From Saccoglossus kowalevskii (Eukaryota > Hemichordata > Enteropneusta > Harrimaniidae): a stretch of 19,845 nt of DNA. Location of the stretch: the NCBI RefSeq assembly GCF_000003605.2, contig NW_003149072.1, forward strand, positions 1 through 19,845, in the 5' to 3' direction. A program made the translations under genes and the position numbers. The notes beneath the pieces are model-generated. The model made no database searches. It saw only the letters and a list, made by a program, of their open reading frames with translations, and was not told the DNA's origin. Every line of letters starts with the position of its first letter. Positions within the stretch are counted from its first letter, which is position 1. Shown here piece by piece: positions 1 to 10,600 of the stretch.

Positions 1-61
1 TCACTATTTGAAGCAACCATAGTGTTAGTGTATTTGAATCAACCATAGTGGTAGTTTATTC

Positions 62-900
62 GAAGCGACCATAGAGGTAGTGTATTTACAGCAACCATAG
101 TAGTAGTGTATTTGAAGCAACCATAGTGGTAGTGTATTTACAGCAACCATAGTGGTAGCGTATTTGAAGCAACCGTAGTGGTAGTGCATTTACAGCAACC
201 ATAGTGGTAGTGTATTTGAAGCAACCATAGTGGTAGTGTATTTGAAGCGACCATAGTAGTAGTGTATTTGAAGTAACCACAGTGGTAGTGTATTTGAAGC
301 AACCCAAGTGGTAGTGTATTTGAAGCAACCATAGTGGTAGTGTATTTGAAGCAACCATAGTGGTAGTGTATTTAAAGCAACCACAGTGGTAGTGTATTTG
401 AAGCAACCCAAGTGGTAGTCTATTTGAAGCAACCATAGTGGTAGTGTATTTGAATCAACCATAGTGGTAGTGTATTTGAAGCGACCATAGAGGTAGTGTA
501 TTTACAGCAACCATAGTAGTAGTGTATTTGAAGCAACCATAGTGGTAGTGTATTTACAGCAACCATAGTGGTAGTGTATTTGAAGCAACCATAGTGGTAG
601 GGTATTTGAAGCAACCCAGTGGTAGTGTATTGAAAGCAACCCCAGGTGGTAGTTTTTTGAAGCACCATAGTGATAGTGTATTTACAGCAACCATAGTGGA
701 AGTGTGTTTGAAGCAACTATAGAGATAGTGTATTTGAAGCAACCATAGTTGTTGTGTATTTGAAGCAACCATAGTGGTCATGTATTTGAAGCAACCATAG
801 TGGTAGTGCATTGACAGCAACCATAGTGGTAGTGTATTTGAAGCAACCATAGTGGTAGTGTATTTGAAGCAACTATAGTGGTAGTGTATTTGAAGCAACC
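62..900 (+). repeat. 416-bp (16-monomer) higher-order repeat, left block
   Basis: GAAGCGACCATAGAGGTAG markers at 62 and 478 are exactly 416 bp apart. Each is followed by TTTACAG and GTAGTAG monomers. The same pairing is seen at 1933 and 2349, again 416 bp apart, and a related copy at 13423. After 478 the order breaks down near the indel patch at 600-670, so only about one and a half units are intact here. Confidence 0.75.
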
Positions 901-1949
901 ATAGTGGTTGTGTATTTGAAGCAACCATAGTGGTCATGTATTTGAAGCAACCATAGTGGTAGTGCATTGACAGCAACCATAATGGTAGTGTATTTGAAAC
1001 AATCATAGTGGTAGTGTATTTGAAGCAACTATAGTGGTAGTGCATTGACAGCAACCATAGTGGTAGTGTATTTGAAGCAACCATAGTGGTAGTGTATTTA
1101 CAGCAACCATAGTGGTAGTGTATTTAAAGCAACCATAGAGATAGTGTATTTGAAGAAACCATGGTGGTAGTGTATTTGAAGCAACCATAGTGGTAGTTTA
1201 TTTGAAACAACCATAGTGGTAGTGTATTTGAAGCAACCATAGTGGTAGTGTATTTGAAGCAACCATAGTGGTAGTGTATTTGAAGCGACCATAGAGGTAG
1301 TGTATTTGAAGCAACTATAGTGGTAGTGCATTGACAGCAACCATAGTGGTAGTGTATTTGTAGCAACCAGAGTGGTAGTGTATTTACAGCAACCATAGTG
1401 GTAGTGTATTTAAAGCAACCATAGAGATAGTGTATTTGAAGCAACCATGGTGGTAGTAGTATTTGAAGCAACCATAGTGGTAGTTTAATTGAAACAACCA
1501 TAGTGGTAGTGTATTTGAAGCAACCATAGTGGTAATGGACTTGAAACAACCATAGTGATAGTGTATTTGAAGCAACCATAGTGGTAGTGTATTTGAAGCG
1601 ACCAGAGTGGTAGTGTATTTGAAACAACCATAGTGGTAGTGTATTTGAAGCAACCCAAGTGGTAGTCTATTTGAATCAACCATAGTGGTAGTGTATTTGA
1701 AGCAACCGTAGTGGTAGTGTATTTGAAGCAATCCAAGTGGTAGTGTATTTACATCAACCATAGTGGCAGTGTAATTGAAGTAACCACAGTGGTAATGTAT
1801 TTGAAGCAACCATAATGGTAGTGTATTTACAGCAACCATAGTGGTAGTGTGTTTGAAGCAACCATACAGATAGTGTATTTGAAGCAACCGTAATGGTAGT
1901 GTATTTGAATCAACCATAGTGGTAGTGTATTTGAAGCGACCATAGAGGT

Positions 1950-2867
1950 AGTGTATTTACAGCAACCATAGTAGTAGTGTATTTGAAGCAACCATAGTGG
2001 TAGTGTATTTACAGCAACCATAGTGGTAGTGTATTTGAAGCAACCGTAGTGGTAGTGCATTTACAGCAACCATAGTGGTAGTGTATTTGAAGCAACCATA
2101 GTGGTAGTGTATTTGAAGCAACCATAGTGGTAGTGTATTTGAAGCAACCATAGTGGTAGTGTATTTGAAGCAACCATAGTGGTAGTGTATTTGAAGCAAC
2201 CATAGTGGTAGTGTATTTGAAGCAACCATACTGGTAGTGTATTTTCAGCAACCATAGTGGTAGTGTATTTGAAGCAACCATAGTGGTAGTGTATTTGAAT
2301 CAACCATAGTGGTAGTGTATTTGAATCAACCATAGTGGTAGTGTATTTGAAGCGACCATAGAGGTAGTATATTTACAGCAACCATAGTAGTAGTGTATTT
2401 GAAGCAACCATAGTGGTAGTGTATTTACAGCAACCATAGTGGTAGTGTATTTGAAGCAACCGTAGTGGTAGTGCATTTACAGCAACCATAGTGGTAGTGT
2501 ATTTGAAGCAACCATAGTGGTAGTGTATTTGAAGCAACCATAGTGGTAGTGTATTTGAAGCAACCATAGTGGTAGTGTATTTGAAGCAACCATAGTGGTA
2601 GTGTATTTGAAGCAACCATAGTGGTAGTGTATTTGAAGCAACCATACTGTAGTGTATTTTCAGCAACCATAGTGGTAGTGTATTTGAAGCAACCATAGAG
2701 ATAGTGCATTTGAAGCAACCATAGTGGTTGTGTATTTGAAACAACCATAGTGGTAGTGTATTTACAACAACCATAGTGGTAGTTTATTTGAAGCAACCGT
2801 AGTGGTAGTGTATTTTCAGCAACCATAGTGGTAGTGTATTTGAAGCAACCATAGAGATAGTGTATTT
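1950..2867 (+). repeat. ~0.9-kb block duplicated at 13050-13940
   Basis: A series of rare monomers (GTAGTAG, CCGTAG with GTGCATTTACAG, TACTGGTAG with TTTTCAGC, GTATATTTACAG, GAGATAGTGC, GTTGTG with TTTGAAAC and TTTACAACAACC) appears in the same order in both places. The offset is 11100 bp in the first half and 11074 bp in the second, so one monomer (a TTTGAATC copy) is missing from the downstream block. Private changes are few, for example TACTGTAG at 2645 against TACTGGTAG downstream. Confidence 0.85.
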
Positions 2868-3213
2868 ACAGCAACCATAGTGGTAGTGTATTGACAGAAA
2901 CCATAGTTGTAGTGTATTTGAAGCAACCACAGTGGCAGTGTATTTACAGCAACCATAGTGGTAGTGTATTTGAAGCAACCATAGTGGTAGTGTCTTTACA
3001 GCAACCATAGTGGTAGTGTATTTGAAGCAACTATAGTGGTAGTGTATTGACAGCAACCATAGTGGTAGTGTATTTGAAGCAACCTTACTGGTAGTGTATT
3101 TGAAGCAACCACAGTGGTAGTGTATTTGAAGCAACCATAGCGGTAGTGTATTTGAAGCAACCACAGTGGTAGTGTATTGACAGCAACCATAGTGGTAGTG
3201 TATTTGAAGCAAC

Positions 3214-3549
3214 TTTTTCTACCCACTATTTTTTTTTGTTTTCACCATTATTGTATTATTGTATTACAATTACTTTACTAATCATTATTTTATGTGTAAT
3301 GAATGAGTATGTCAATGCAAAACTCGTAAAATGTCGCGAAGGCTGCAATCAAATCGCACTATAGATGAGAAATTAAGCATCAAATGTTTACGTTGACTAT
3401 CCCTTATACCATGATAGCATTGTCAAAATAGTATTAAGTTAAAACATGCATATGTTAATGTAATCTCATTTAAGGAGAAAATCACTCAGCAACACTTATT
3501 ATGCGAGAACTGAATTTCACATTGCTCCGTTCAATTATGTGCATTTTGC
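3214..3549. repeat. 336-bp spacer, copy 1
   Basis: A non-tandem, AT-rich segment interrupts the 26-bp array. It starts right after a monomer truncated at TTTGAAGCAAC and ends where the array resumes at GGTAGTG. The left part is T-rich (T run at about 3229-3237) and holds small dyads: a 13-bp odd palindrome at 3258-3270 and a TCATTA/TAATGA pair at 3282-3302. The right part has a 5-bp-stem dyad AACAT-GCAT-ATGTT at 3443-3456 and eight CpGs, including a TCGCGA site. No frame gives a credible protein, and no tRNA-like box A/box B was recognised. Three further near-identical copies occur in the window, so it has been amplified together with the array. It could be the flank of a non-autonomous transposon whose core is the tandem array, or unique DNA trapped in the satellite; the sequence does not decide. 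Confidence 0.95.
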
Positions 3550-3700
3550 GGTAGTGTGTTTTGAAGCAACCATAGTGGTAGTGTATTTGAAGCAACCGTA
3601 GTGGTAGTGTATTTGAAGCAACCATAGTGGTAGTGTATTTGAAGCAACCATAGTGGTAGTGTATTTAAAGCAACCATAGAGATAGTGTATTTGAAGCAAC
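3550..3700 (+). repeat. Short 26-bp array between spacers 1 and 2
   Basis: Only about six monomers separate spacer 1 from spacer 2. The first monomer after the spacer is anomalous: GTGTGTTTTGAAG instead of GTGTATTTGAAG, one base longer than usual. The same junction variant follows spacers 2 and 4. The last full monomers carry TTTAAAGC and GAGATAG variants, matching those just before spacer 4. Spacer plus this short array make a 487-bp unit (3214-3700) whose spacer is repeated at 3701. Confidence 0.96.
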
Positions 3701-4036
3701 TTTTCCTAGCCACTATTTTTATTTGTTTTCACCATTATTGTATTATTGTATTACAATTACTTTACTAATCATTATTTCTGTGTGTAATGAATGAGTATGT
3801 CAATGCAAACTCGTAAAATGTCGCGAAGGCTGCAATCAAATCGCACTATAGATGAGATATTAAGCATCAAATGTTTACGTTGACTAGCCCTTATACCATG
3901 ATAGCATTGTCAAAATAGTATTAAGTTAAAACATGCATATGTTAATGTAATCTCATTTAAGGAGAAAATCACTCAGCAACACTTATTATGCGAGAACTGA
4001 ATTTCACATTGCTCCGTTCAATTATGTGCATTTTGC
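3701..4036. repeat. 336-bp spacer, copy 2
   Basis: Same length as copy 1 and nearly identical. Differences include the left edge (TTTTCCTAGCC rather than TTTTTCTACCC), TTTCTGTGTG for TTTTATGTG, one A fewer in the AATGCAAACTCG stretch and GAGATATTAAG for GAGAAATTAAG. Left edge and preceding monomers resemble copy 4 more than copies 1 and 3. It is followed by a run of distinctive monomers that also follows copy 4, so spacer and downstream array were duplicated together. Confidence 0.95.
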
Positions 4037-5770
4037 GGTAGTGTGTTTTGAAGCAACCATAGTGGTAGTGTATTTGAAGCAACCATAGTGTTAGTGTATT
4101 TGAAGCAACCATAGTGGTAGTGTATTTACAGCAACCATAGTGGTAGTGTATTTGAAGCAACCACAGATATAGTGTATTTGAAGCAACCACAGTGGTAGTG
4201 TATTTGAAGCAACCACAGTGGTAGTGTATTTGAAGCAATTCAAGTGGTAGTGTATTTACAGCAACCATAGTGATAGTGTATTTGAAGCAACCACAGAGGT
4301 AGTGTATTTGAAGCAACGATAATGGTAGTGTATTTACAGCCACCGTAGTGGTAGTGTATTTGAAGCAACCATAGTGGTAGTGTATTTACAGCAACCATAG
4401 TGGTAGTGTATTTGAAGCAACCACAGTGCTAGTGTATTTACAGCAACCATAGTGGTAGTGTATTTGAAGCAACCATAGTAGTAGTGTATTTGAAGCAACC
4501 ATTGTAGTAGTGTATTTGAAGCAACCATAGTGGTAGTGTATTTGAAGCAACCACAGTGGTAGTGTATTTACAGCAACCATAGTGGTAGTGTATTTGAAGC
4601 AACCATAGTGGTAGTGTCTTTAAAGCAACCACAGTGGTAGTGTATTTGAAGCAACCCAAGTGGTAGTCTATTTGAAGCAACCATAGTGGAAGTGTATTTG
4701 AAGCAACCGTAGTGGTAGTGTATTTGAAGCAATCTAAGTGGTAGTGTATTTACAGCAACCATAGTGGCAGTGTAATTGAAGTAACCACAGTGGTAGTGTA
4801 TTTGAAGCAACCATAATGGTAGTGTATTTACAGCAACCATTGTGTTAGTGTAGTTGAAGCAACCATAGTGGTAGTGTATTTAAAGCAACCACAGTGGTAG
4901 TGTATTTCAAGCAACCCAAGTGGTAGTCTATATGAAGCAACCATAGTGGTAGTGTATTTACAGCAACCATAGTAGTAGTGTATTTGAAGCAACCATAGTG
5001 GTAGTGTATTTACAGCAACCACAGCGGTAATGTACTTGAAACAACCATAGTGGTAGTGTATTTGAAGCAACCATAGTGGTAGTGTATTTGAAGCGACCAT
5101 AGTAGTAGTGTATTTGAAGTAACCGCAGTGGTAGTGTATTTGAAGCAACCCAAGTGGTAGTGTATTTGAAGCAACCATAGTGGTAGTGTATTTCAACAAC
5201 CATAGTGGTAGTGTATTTGAAGCAACCATAGTGGTAGTGTATTTGAAGCAACCATAGTGGTAAGGTATTTGAAGCAACCATAGTGGTAGTGTATTTGAAG
5301 AAACCATAGTGGTAGTGTAGTTGAAGCAACCATAGTGGTAGTGTATTTGAAGCAACCATAGTGGTAGTGTATTTCAACAACCATAGTGGTAGTGTATTTG
5401 AAGCAACCATAGTGGTAGTGTATTTGAAGCAACCATAGTGGTAGGGTATTTGAAGCAACCATAGTGGTAGTGTATTTGAAGCAACCATAGTGGTAGTGTA
5501 GTTGAAGCAACCATAGTGGTAGTGTATTTGAAGCAACCATAGTGGTAGTGTATTTACAGCAACCATAGTGGTAGTGTATTTGAAGCAACCACAGTGCTAG
5601 TGTATTTACAGCAACCATAGTGGTAGTGTATTTGAAGCAACCATAGTAGTAGTGTATTTGAAGCAACCATTGTAGTAGTGTATTTGAAGCAACCATAGTG
5701 GTAGTGTATTGAAGCCACCACAGTGGTAGCGCATTGACAGCAACCATAGTGGTAGTGTATTTGAAGCAAC
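4037..5770 (+). repeat. 26-bp satellite array, segment 3
   Basis: About 67 monomers. The first part (to about 4597) carries an ordered set of rare variants (CCACAGATATAG near 4161, AATTCAAG near 4227, ACGATAATGG near 4317, GCCACCGTAG near 4339, ATTGTAGTAG at 4501) found in the same order after spacer 4. The middle part includes the GTGGCAGTGTAATTG marker at 4764, a tag of the roughly 2-kb supra-repeat. The last part contains two 181-bp higher-order units at 5190-5551. No gene is seen. Confidence 0.96.
5190..5551 (+). repeat. 181-bp higher-order repeat, two units
   Basis: Each unit is seven monomers: six of 26 bp plus one of 25 bp marked by TTTCAACAACC in place of TTTGAAGCAACC. Further fixed tags are GGTAGGGTATT (fourth monomer boundary) and GTGTAGTTGAAG. 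Marker starts at 5190 and 5371 are exactly 181 apart. The first unit carries private changes (GGTAAGGTATT and GAAGAAACC), so it is somewhat diverged from the second. The same unit recurs at 7291, 9418, 18457 and 19162. Confidence 0.93.
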
Positions 5771-6102
5771 TTTTTCTACCCATTATTTTTTTTTTCACCA
5801 TTATTGTATTATTGTATTACAATTATTTCACTAATCATTATTTTATGTGTAATGAATGAGTATGTCAATGCAAAACTAGTAAAATGTCGCGAAGGCTGCA
5901 ATCAAATCGCACTATAGATGAGAAATTAAGCATCAAATGTTTACGTTGACTAGCCCTTATACCATGATAGCATTGTCAAAATAGTATTAAGTTAAAACAC
6001 GCATATGTTAATGTAATCTCAGTTAAGGAGAAAATCACTCAGCAACACTTATTATGCGAGAACTGAACTTCACATTGCTCCGTTCAATTATGTGCATTTT
6101 GC
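5771..6102. repeat. 332-bp spacer, copy 3
   Basis: Shorter by 4 bp than the other copies, mainly in the T-rich left part (one T run in place of the T-G-T arrangement before TTCACC). It shares the left edge TTTTTCTACC and the preceding ATTGACAGC monomer with copy 1. Private changes include AACTAGTAAAATG, AACACGCATATG (breaking the AACAT/ATGTT dyad), CTCAGTTAAGG and CTGAACTTC. The array resumes with GTGTGTATTGAAG, different from the GTGTGTTTTGAAG that follows the other three copies. Confidence 0.95.
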
Positions 6103-6449
6103 GGTAGTGTGTATTGAAGCAACCATAGTGGTAGTGTATTTGAAGCAACCATAGTGGTAGTGTATATGAAGCAACCATAGTGGTAGTGTATTTACAGCAA
6201 CCATAGTAGTAGTGTACTTGAAGCAACCATTGTGGTAGTGTATTTACAGCAACCACAGTGGTAGTTTATTTGAAGCAACCATAGTGGTAGTGTATTTGAA
6301 GCAACCATAGTGGTAGTGTATTTACAGCAACCATAGTGGAAGTGTGTTTGAAGCAACTATAGAGATAGTGTATTTGAAGCAACCATAGTGGTTGTGTATT
6401 TGAAGCAACCATAGGGGTCATGTATTTGAAGAAACCATAGTGGTAGTGT

Positions 6450-6670
6450 ATTTTGCAACAACCATAGTGGTAGTGTATTTGAAGCAACCTTGGTGGTAAT
6501 GTATTTTCAGCAACCATAGTGGTAGTGTATTTGAAGCAACCATTGTGGTAGGTGTATTGAAAGGCGACCCATAGTGGTAATATATTTTGAAAACAATCAC
6601 AGTGGTAGTGTATTGGAAAGCAACCCAAAGTGGTAGTGTATTTGACGCAACCATAGCGGTAGGAGTATTT
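6450..6670 (+). repeat. Indel-rich degenerate monomers
   Basis: Monomers here carry many single-base insertions, mostly extensions of short runs: GGTAGGTG, GAAAGGCGACCC, TATTTTGAAAAC, TTGGAAAGC, CCCAAAG and GGTAGGAG. Outside such patches nearly all length changes are whole monomers. Comparable patches lie at 600-670, 14020-14060 and 19060-19290. Confidence 0.8.
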
Positions 6671-7182
6671 GAAGCAACCATAGTGGTAGTGTATTTGAAG
6701 CAACCCAAGTGGTAGTCTATTTGAAGCAACCATAGTGGTAGTGTATTTGAAGCAATCAAAGTGGTAGTGTATTTACAGCAACCATAGTGGCAGTGTAATT
6801 GAAGTAACCACAGTGGTAGTGTATTTGAAGCAACCATAATGGTAGTGTATTTAAAGCAACCACAGTGGTAGTGTATTTGAAGCAACCCAAGTGGTAGTCT
6901 ATATGAAGCAACCATAGTGGTAGTGTATTTACAGCAATCATAGTAGTAGTGTATTTGAAGCAACCATAGTGGTAGTGTATTTACAGCAACCACAGTGGTA
7001 GTTTATTTGAAGCAACCATAGTGGTAGTGTATTTGAAGCAACCATAGTGGTAGTGTATTTACAGCAACCATAGTGGAAGTGTGTTTGAAGCAACCATAGA
7101 GATAGTGTATTTGAAGCAACCATAGTGGTTGTGTATTTGAAGCAACCATAGGGGTCATGTATTTGAAGAAACCATAGTGGTA

Positions 7183-7833
7183 GGGTATTTGAAGCAACCA
7201 TAGTGGTAGTGTATTTGAAGCAACCATAGTGGTAGTGTATTTGAAGCAACCATAGTGGTAGTGTATTTGAAGCAACCATAGTGGTAGTGTATTTCAACAA
7301 CCATAGTGGTAGTGTATTTGAAGCAACCATAGTGGTAGTGTATTTGAAGCAACCATAGTGGTAGGGTATTTGAAGCAACCATAGTGGTAGTGTATTTGAA
7401 GCAACCATAGTGGTAGTGTAGTTGAAGCAACCATAGTGGTAGTGTATTTGAAGCAACCATAGTGGTAGTGTATTTCAACAACCATAGTGGTAGTGTATTT
7501 GAAGCAACCATAGTGGTAGTGTATTTGAAGCAACCATAGTGGTAGGGTATTTGAAGCAACCATAGTGGTAGTGTATTTGAAGCAACCATAGTGGTAGTGT
7601 AGTTGAAGCAACCATAGTGGTAGTGTATTTGAAGCAACCATAGTGGTAGTGTATTTCAACAACCATAGTGGTAGTGTATTTGAAGCAACCATAGTGGTAG
7701 TGTATTTGAAGCAACCATAGTGGTAGGGTATTTGAAGCAACCATAGTGGTAGTGTATTTGAAGCAACCATAGTGGTAGTGTAGTTGAAGCAACCATAGTG
7801 GTAGTGTATTTGAAGCAATCATAGTGGTAGTGT
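7183..7833 (+). repeat. 181-bp higher-order repeat, three units plus partial
   Basis: TTTCAACAACC-tagged 25-bp monomers give unit starts at 7291, 7472 and 7653, exactly 181 bp apart. A partial unit precedes them from about 7183: it has the GGTAGGG tag but lacks the GTGTAGTT tag. The units are almost identical to each other, so this is a recent amplification. The last unit ends in an AATCATAG monomer before switching to the 468-bp type. Confidence 0.94.
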
Positions 7834-8700
7834 ATTTGATGCAACCCAAGTGGTAGTGTATTTGAAGCAACCACAGTGGTAGTGTATTTGAGGCAACCAT
7901 AGTGGTAGTGTATTTACAGCAACCACAGTGGTAGTGTATTTGAAGCAACCCAAGTGGTAGTCTATTTGAAGCAACCATAGTGGTAGTGTATTTGAAGCAA
8001 CCAGAGTGGTTGTGTATTTGAAACAACCATAGTGGCAGTGTATTTGAAGCAACCATAGTGGTAGTGTATTTGAAGCAACCATAGCGGTAGTGTATTTGAA
8101 GCAACCATACTGGTGGTGTATTTTCAGCAACCATAGTGGTAGTGTATTGAAGCAACCATAGAGATAGTGCATTTGAAGCAACCATAGTGGGAGTGTATTT
8201 GAAGCAACCATTGTGGTAGTGTATTTTCAGCAACCATAGTGCTAGTGTATTTGAAGCAACCATAGTGGTAGTGTATTTGAAGCAATCATAGTGGTAGTGT
8301 ATTTGAAGCAACCCAAGTGGTAGTGTATTTGAAGCAACCACAGTGTTAGTGTATTTGAGGCAACCATAGTGGTAGTGTATTTACAGCAACCACAGTGGTA
8401 GTGTATTTGAAGCAACCCAAGTGGTAGTCTATTTGAAGCAACCATAGTGGAAGTGTATTTGAAGCAACCAGAGTGGTTGTGTATTTGAAACAACCATAGT
8501 GGCAGTGTATTTGAAGCAACCATAGTGGTAGTGTATTTGAAGCAATCATAGTGGTAGTGTATTTGAAACAACCATAGAGATAGTGCATTTGATGCAACCA
8601 TGGTGGTAGTGTATTTGAAGCAACCATAGTGGTAGTATATTTGAAACAACCACAGTGGTAGTGTATTTGAAGCAACCCAAGTGGTAGTGTATTTGACGCA
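7834..8700 (+). repeat. ~468-bp higher-order repeat, about 18 monomers
   Basis: The TTTGAGGCAACC marker (AGGC) occurs at 7891 and 8358, 467 bp apart, that is 18 monomers less one base. Between them runs a fixed order of variants: TTTACAG, CCCAAG with GTCTATT, CCAGAG with GTTGTG, GGCAGTG, AGCGGTAG, TACTGGTGG, TTTTCAGC, GAGATAGTGC, GGGAGTG, GTGCTAG and AATCATAG. The second copy departs after the GGCAGTG monomer. The same order recurs from 10018 and 17474 onward. Confidence 0.85.
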
Positions 8701-9417
8701 ACCATAGCGGTAGTGTATTTGAAGCAACCATAGTGGTAGTGTATTTGAAGCAACCCAAGTGGTAGTCTATTTGAAGCAACCATAGTGATAGTGTATTTGA
8801 AGCAACCGTAGTGGTAGTGTATTTGAAGCAATCTAAGTGGTAGTGTATTTACAGCAACCATAGTGGCAGTGTAATTGAAGTAACCACAGTGGTAGTGTAT
8901 TTGAAGCAACCATAATGGTAGTGCATTTACAGCAACCATTGTGTTAGTGTAGTTGAAGCAACCATAGTGGTAGTGTATTTAAAGCAACCACAGTGGTAGT
9001 GTATTTGAAGCAACCCAAGTGGTAGTCTATATGAAGCAACCATAGTGGTAGTGTATTTACAGCAACCATAGTAGTAGTGTATTTGAAGCAACCATAGTGG
9101 TAGTGTATTTACAGCAACCACAGTGGTAGTTTATTTGAAGCAACCATAGTGGCAGTGTATTTGAAGCAACCATAGTGGTAGTGTATTTACAGCAACCATA
9201 GTGGAAGTGTGTTTGAAGCAACCATAGAAATAGTGTATTTGAAGCAACCATAGTGGTTGTGTATTTGAAGCAACCATAGGGGTCATGTATTTGAAGAAAC
9301 CATATTGGTAGTGTATTTGAAACAACCATAGTGGTAGTGTATTTGAAGCAACTATAGTGGTAGTGCATTGAAGCAACCATAGTGGTAGTGTATTTGAAGC
9401 AACCATAGTGGTAGTGT

Positions 9418-9960
9418 ATTTCAACAACCATAGTGGTAGTGTATTTGAAGCAACCATAGTGGTAGTGTATTTGAAGCAACCATAGTGGTAGGGTATTTGA
9501 AGCAACCATAGTGGTAGTGTATTTGAAGCAACCATAGTGGTAGTGTAGTTGAAGCAACCATAGTGGTAGTGTATTTGAAGCAACCATAGTGGTAGTGTAT
9601 TTCAACAACCATAGTGGTAGTGTATTTGAAGCAACCATAGTGGTAGTGTATTTGAAGCAACCATAGTGGTAGGGTATTTGAAGCAACCATAGTGGTAGTG
9701 TATTTGAAGCAACCATAGTGGTAGTGTAGTTGAAGCAACCATAGTGGTAGTGTATTTGAAGCAACCATAGTGGTAGTGTATTTCAACAACCATAGTGGTA
9801 GTGTATTTGAAGCAACCATAGTGGTAGTGTATTTGAAGCAACCATAGTGGTAGGGTATTTGAAGCAACCATAGTGGTAGTGTATTTGAAGCAACCATAGT
9901 GGTAGTGTAGTTGAAGCAACCATAGTGGTAGTGTATTTGAAGCAATCATAGTGGTAGTGT
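9418..9960 (+). repeat. 181-bp higher-order repeat, three units
   Basis: Unit starts at 9418, 9599 and 9780 (exactly 181 bp apart), each with the TTTCAACAACC, GGTAGGG and GTGTAGTT tags. The three units look essentially identical to those at 7291-7833. The block occupies the equivalent position in the next copy of the supra-repeat, about 2127 bp downstream, so the two blocks were probably copied together. Confidence 0.94.
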
Positions 9961-10017
9961 ATTTGAAGCAACCCAAGTGGTAGTGTATTTGAAGCAACCA
10001 CAGTGGTAGTGTATTTG

Positions 10018-10600
10018 AGGCAACCATAGTGGTAGTGTATTTACAGCAACCACAGTGGTAGTGTATTTGAAGCAACCCAAGTGGTAGTCTATTTGAAGCA
10101 ACCATAGTGGTAGTGTATTTGAAGCAACCATAGTGGTTGTGTATTTGAAACAACTATAGTGGCAGTGTATTTGAAGCAACCATAGTGGTAGTGTATTTGA
10201 AGCAACCATAGCGGTAGTGTATTTGAAGCAACCATACTGGTGGTGTATTTTCAGCAACCATAGTGGTAGTGTATTTGAAGCAACCATAGAGATAGTGCAT
10301 TTGAAGCAACCATAGTGGGAGTGTATTTGAAGCAACCATAGTGGTAGTGTATTTTCAGCAACCATAGTGCTAGTGTATTTGAAGCAACCATAGTGGTAGT
10401 GTATTTGAGCAACCATAGTGGTAGTGTATTTGAAGCAACCATAGTGGTAGTGTATTTGAAGCAACCATAGTGGTAGTGTATTTGAAGCAACCATAGTGGT
10501 AGTGTATTTGAAGCAATCATAGTGGTAGTGTATTTGAAGCAACCCAAGTGGTAGTGTATTTGAAGCAACCACAGTGTTAGTGTACTTGAGGCAACCATAG
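10018..10600 (+). repeat. 468-bp family unit expanded to 571 bp
   Basis: AGGC markers at 10018 and 10589 delimit a unit with the same variant order as 7891-8358 but four monomers longer (plus 104 bp). The extra monomers are near-consensus copies at about 10395-10505, and one monomer has a one-base deletion (TTTGAGCAACC). This is a clear local expansion compared with the upstream copy. Confidence 0.82.

Larger units (their letters stand above)
1..3213 (+). repeat. 26-bp satellite array, segment 1
   Basis: About 124 head-to-tail copies of the 26-bp monomer (TTTGAAGCAACC + ATAGTGGTAGTGTA), all in one orientation and continuing from outside the window. Monomers differ by a few recurrent changes: TTTACAGC for TTTGAAGC, CCACAG or CCGTAG for CCATAG, GTAGTAG or GAGATAG for GTGGTAG, TGCATT for TGTATT, and GCGACC for GCAACC. 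These variants recur in fixed orders, so the segment is partly organised in higher-order units, notably a 416-bp (16-monomer) unit near 62-478 and 1933-2349. A short indel-rich patch lies at about 600-670. On the plus strand TAG and TGA occur in every monomer, so nothing is coding there. The minus strand is open only because the monomer lacks stops. I see no gene. The class (satellite or minisatellite) is certain; the family name is unknown to me. Confidence 0.97.

Noticed and set aside
3443-3456. Terminator or structured RNA at the AACAT-GCAT-ATGTT dyad in the spacer
   Set aside because: The stem is only 5 bp, AT-rich, lost in copy 3 (AACACGC), and has no U-tract or gene beside it.
3214-3549. 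tRNA-derived SINE or Pol III promoter in the spacer
   Set aside because: I found no convincing box A plus box B spacing, no tRNA-like fold and no poly-A tail.
3969-4343. Minus-strand frame running from array into spacer 2, ending in a non-repeat tail of about 25 residues
   Set aside because: The tail is simply the spacer's right end read until its first stop. It recurs at spacer 3 for the same reason. No sign of a real protein end.
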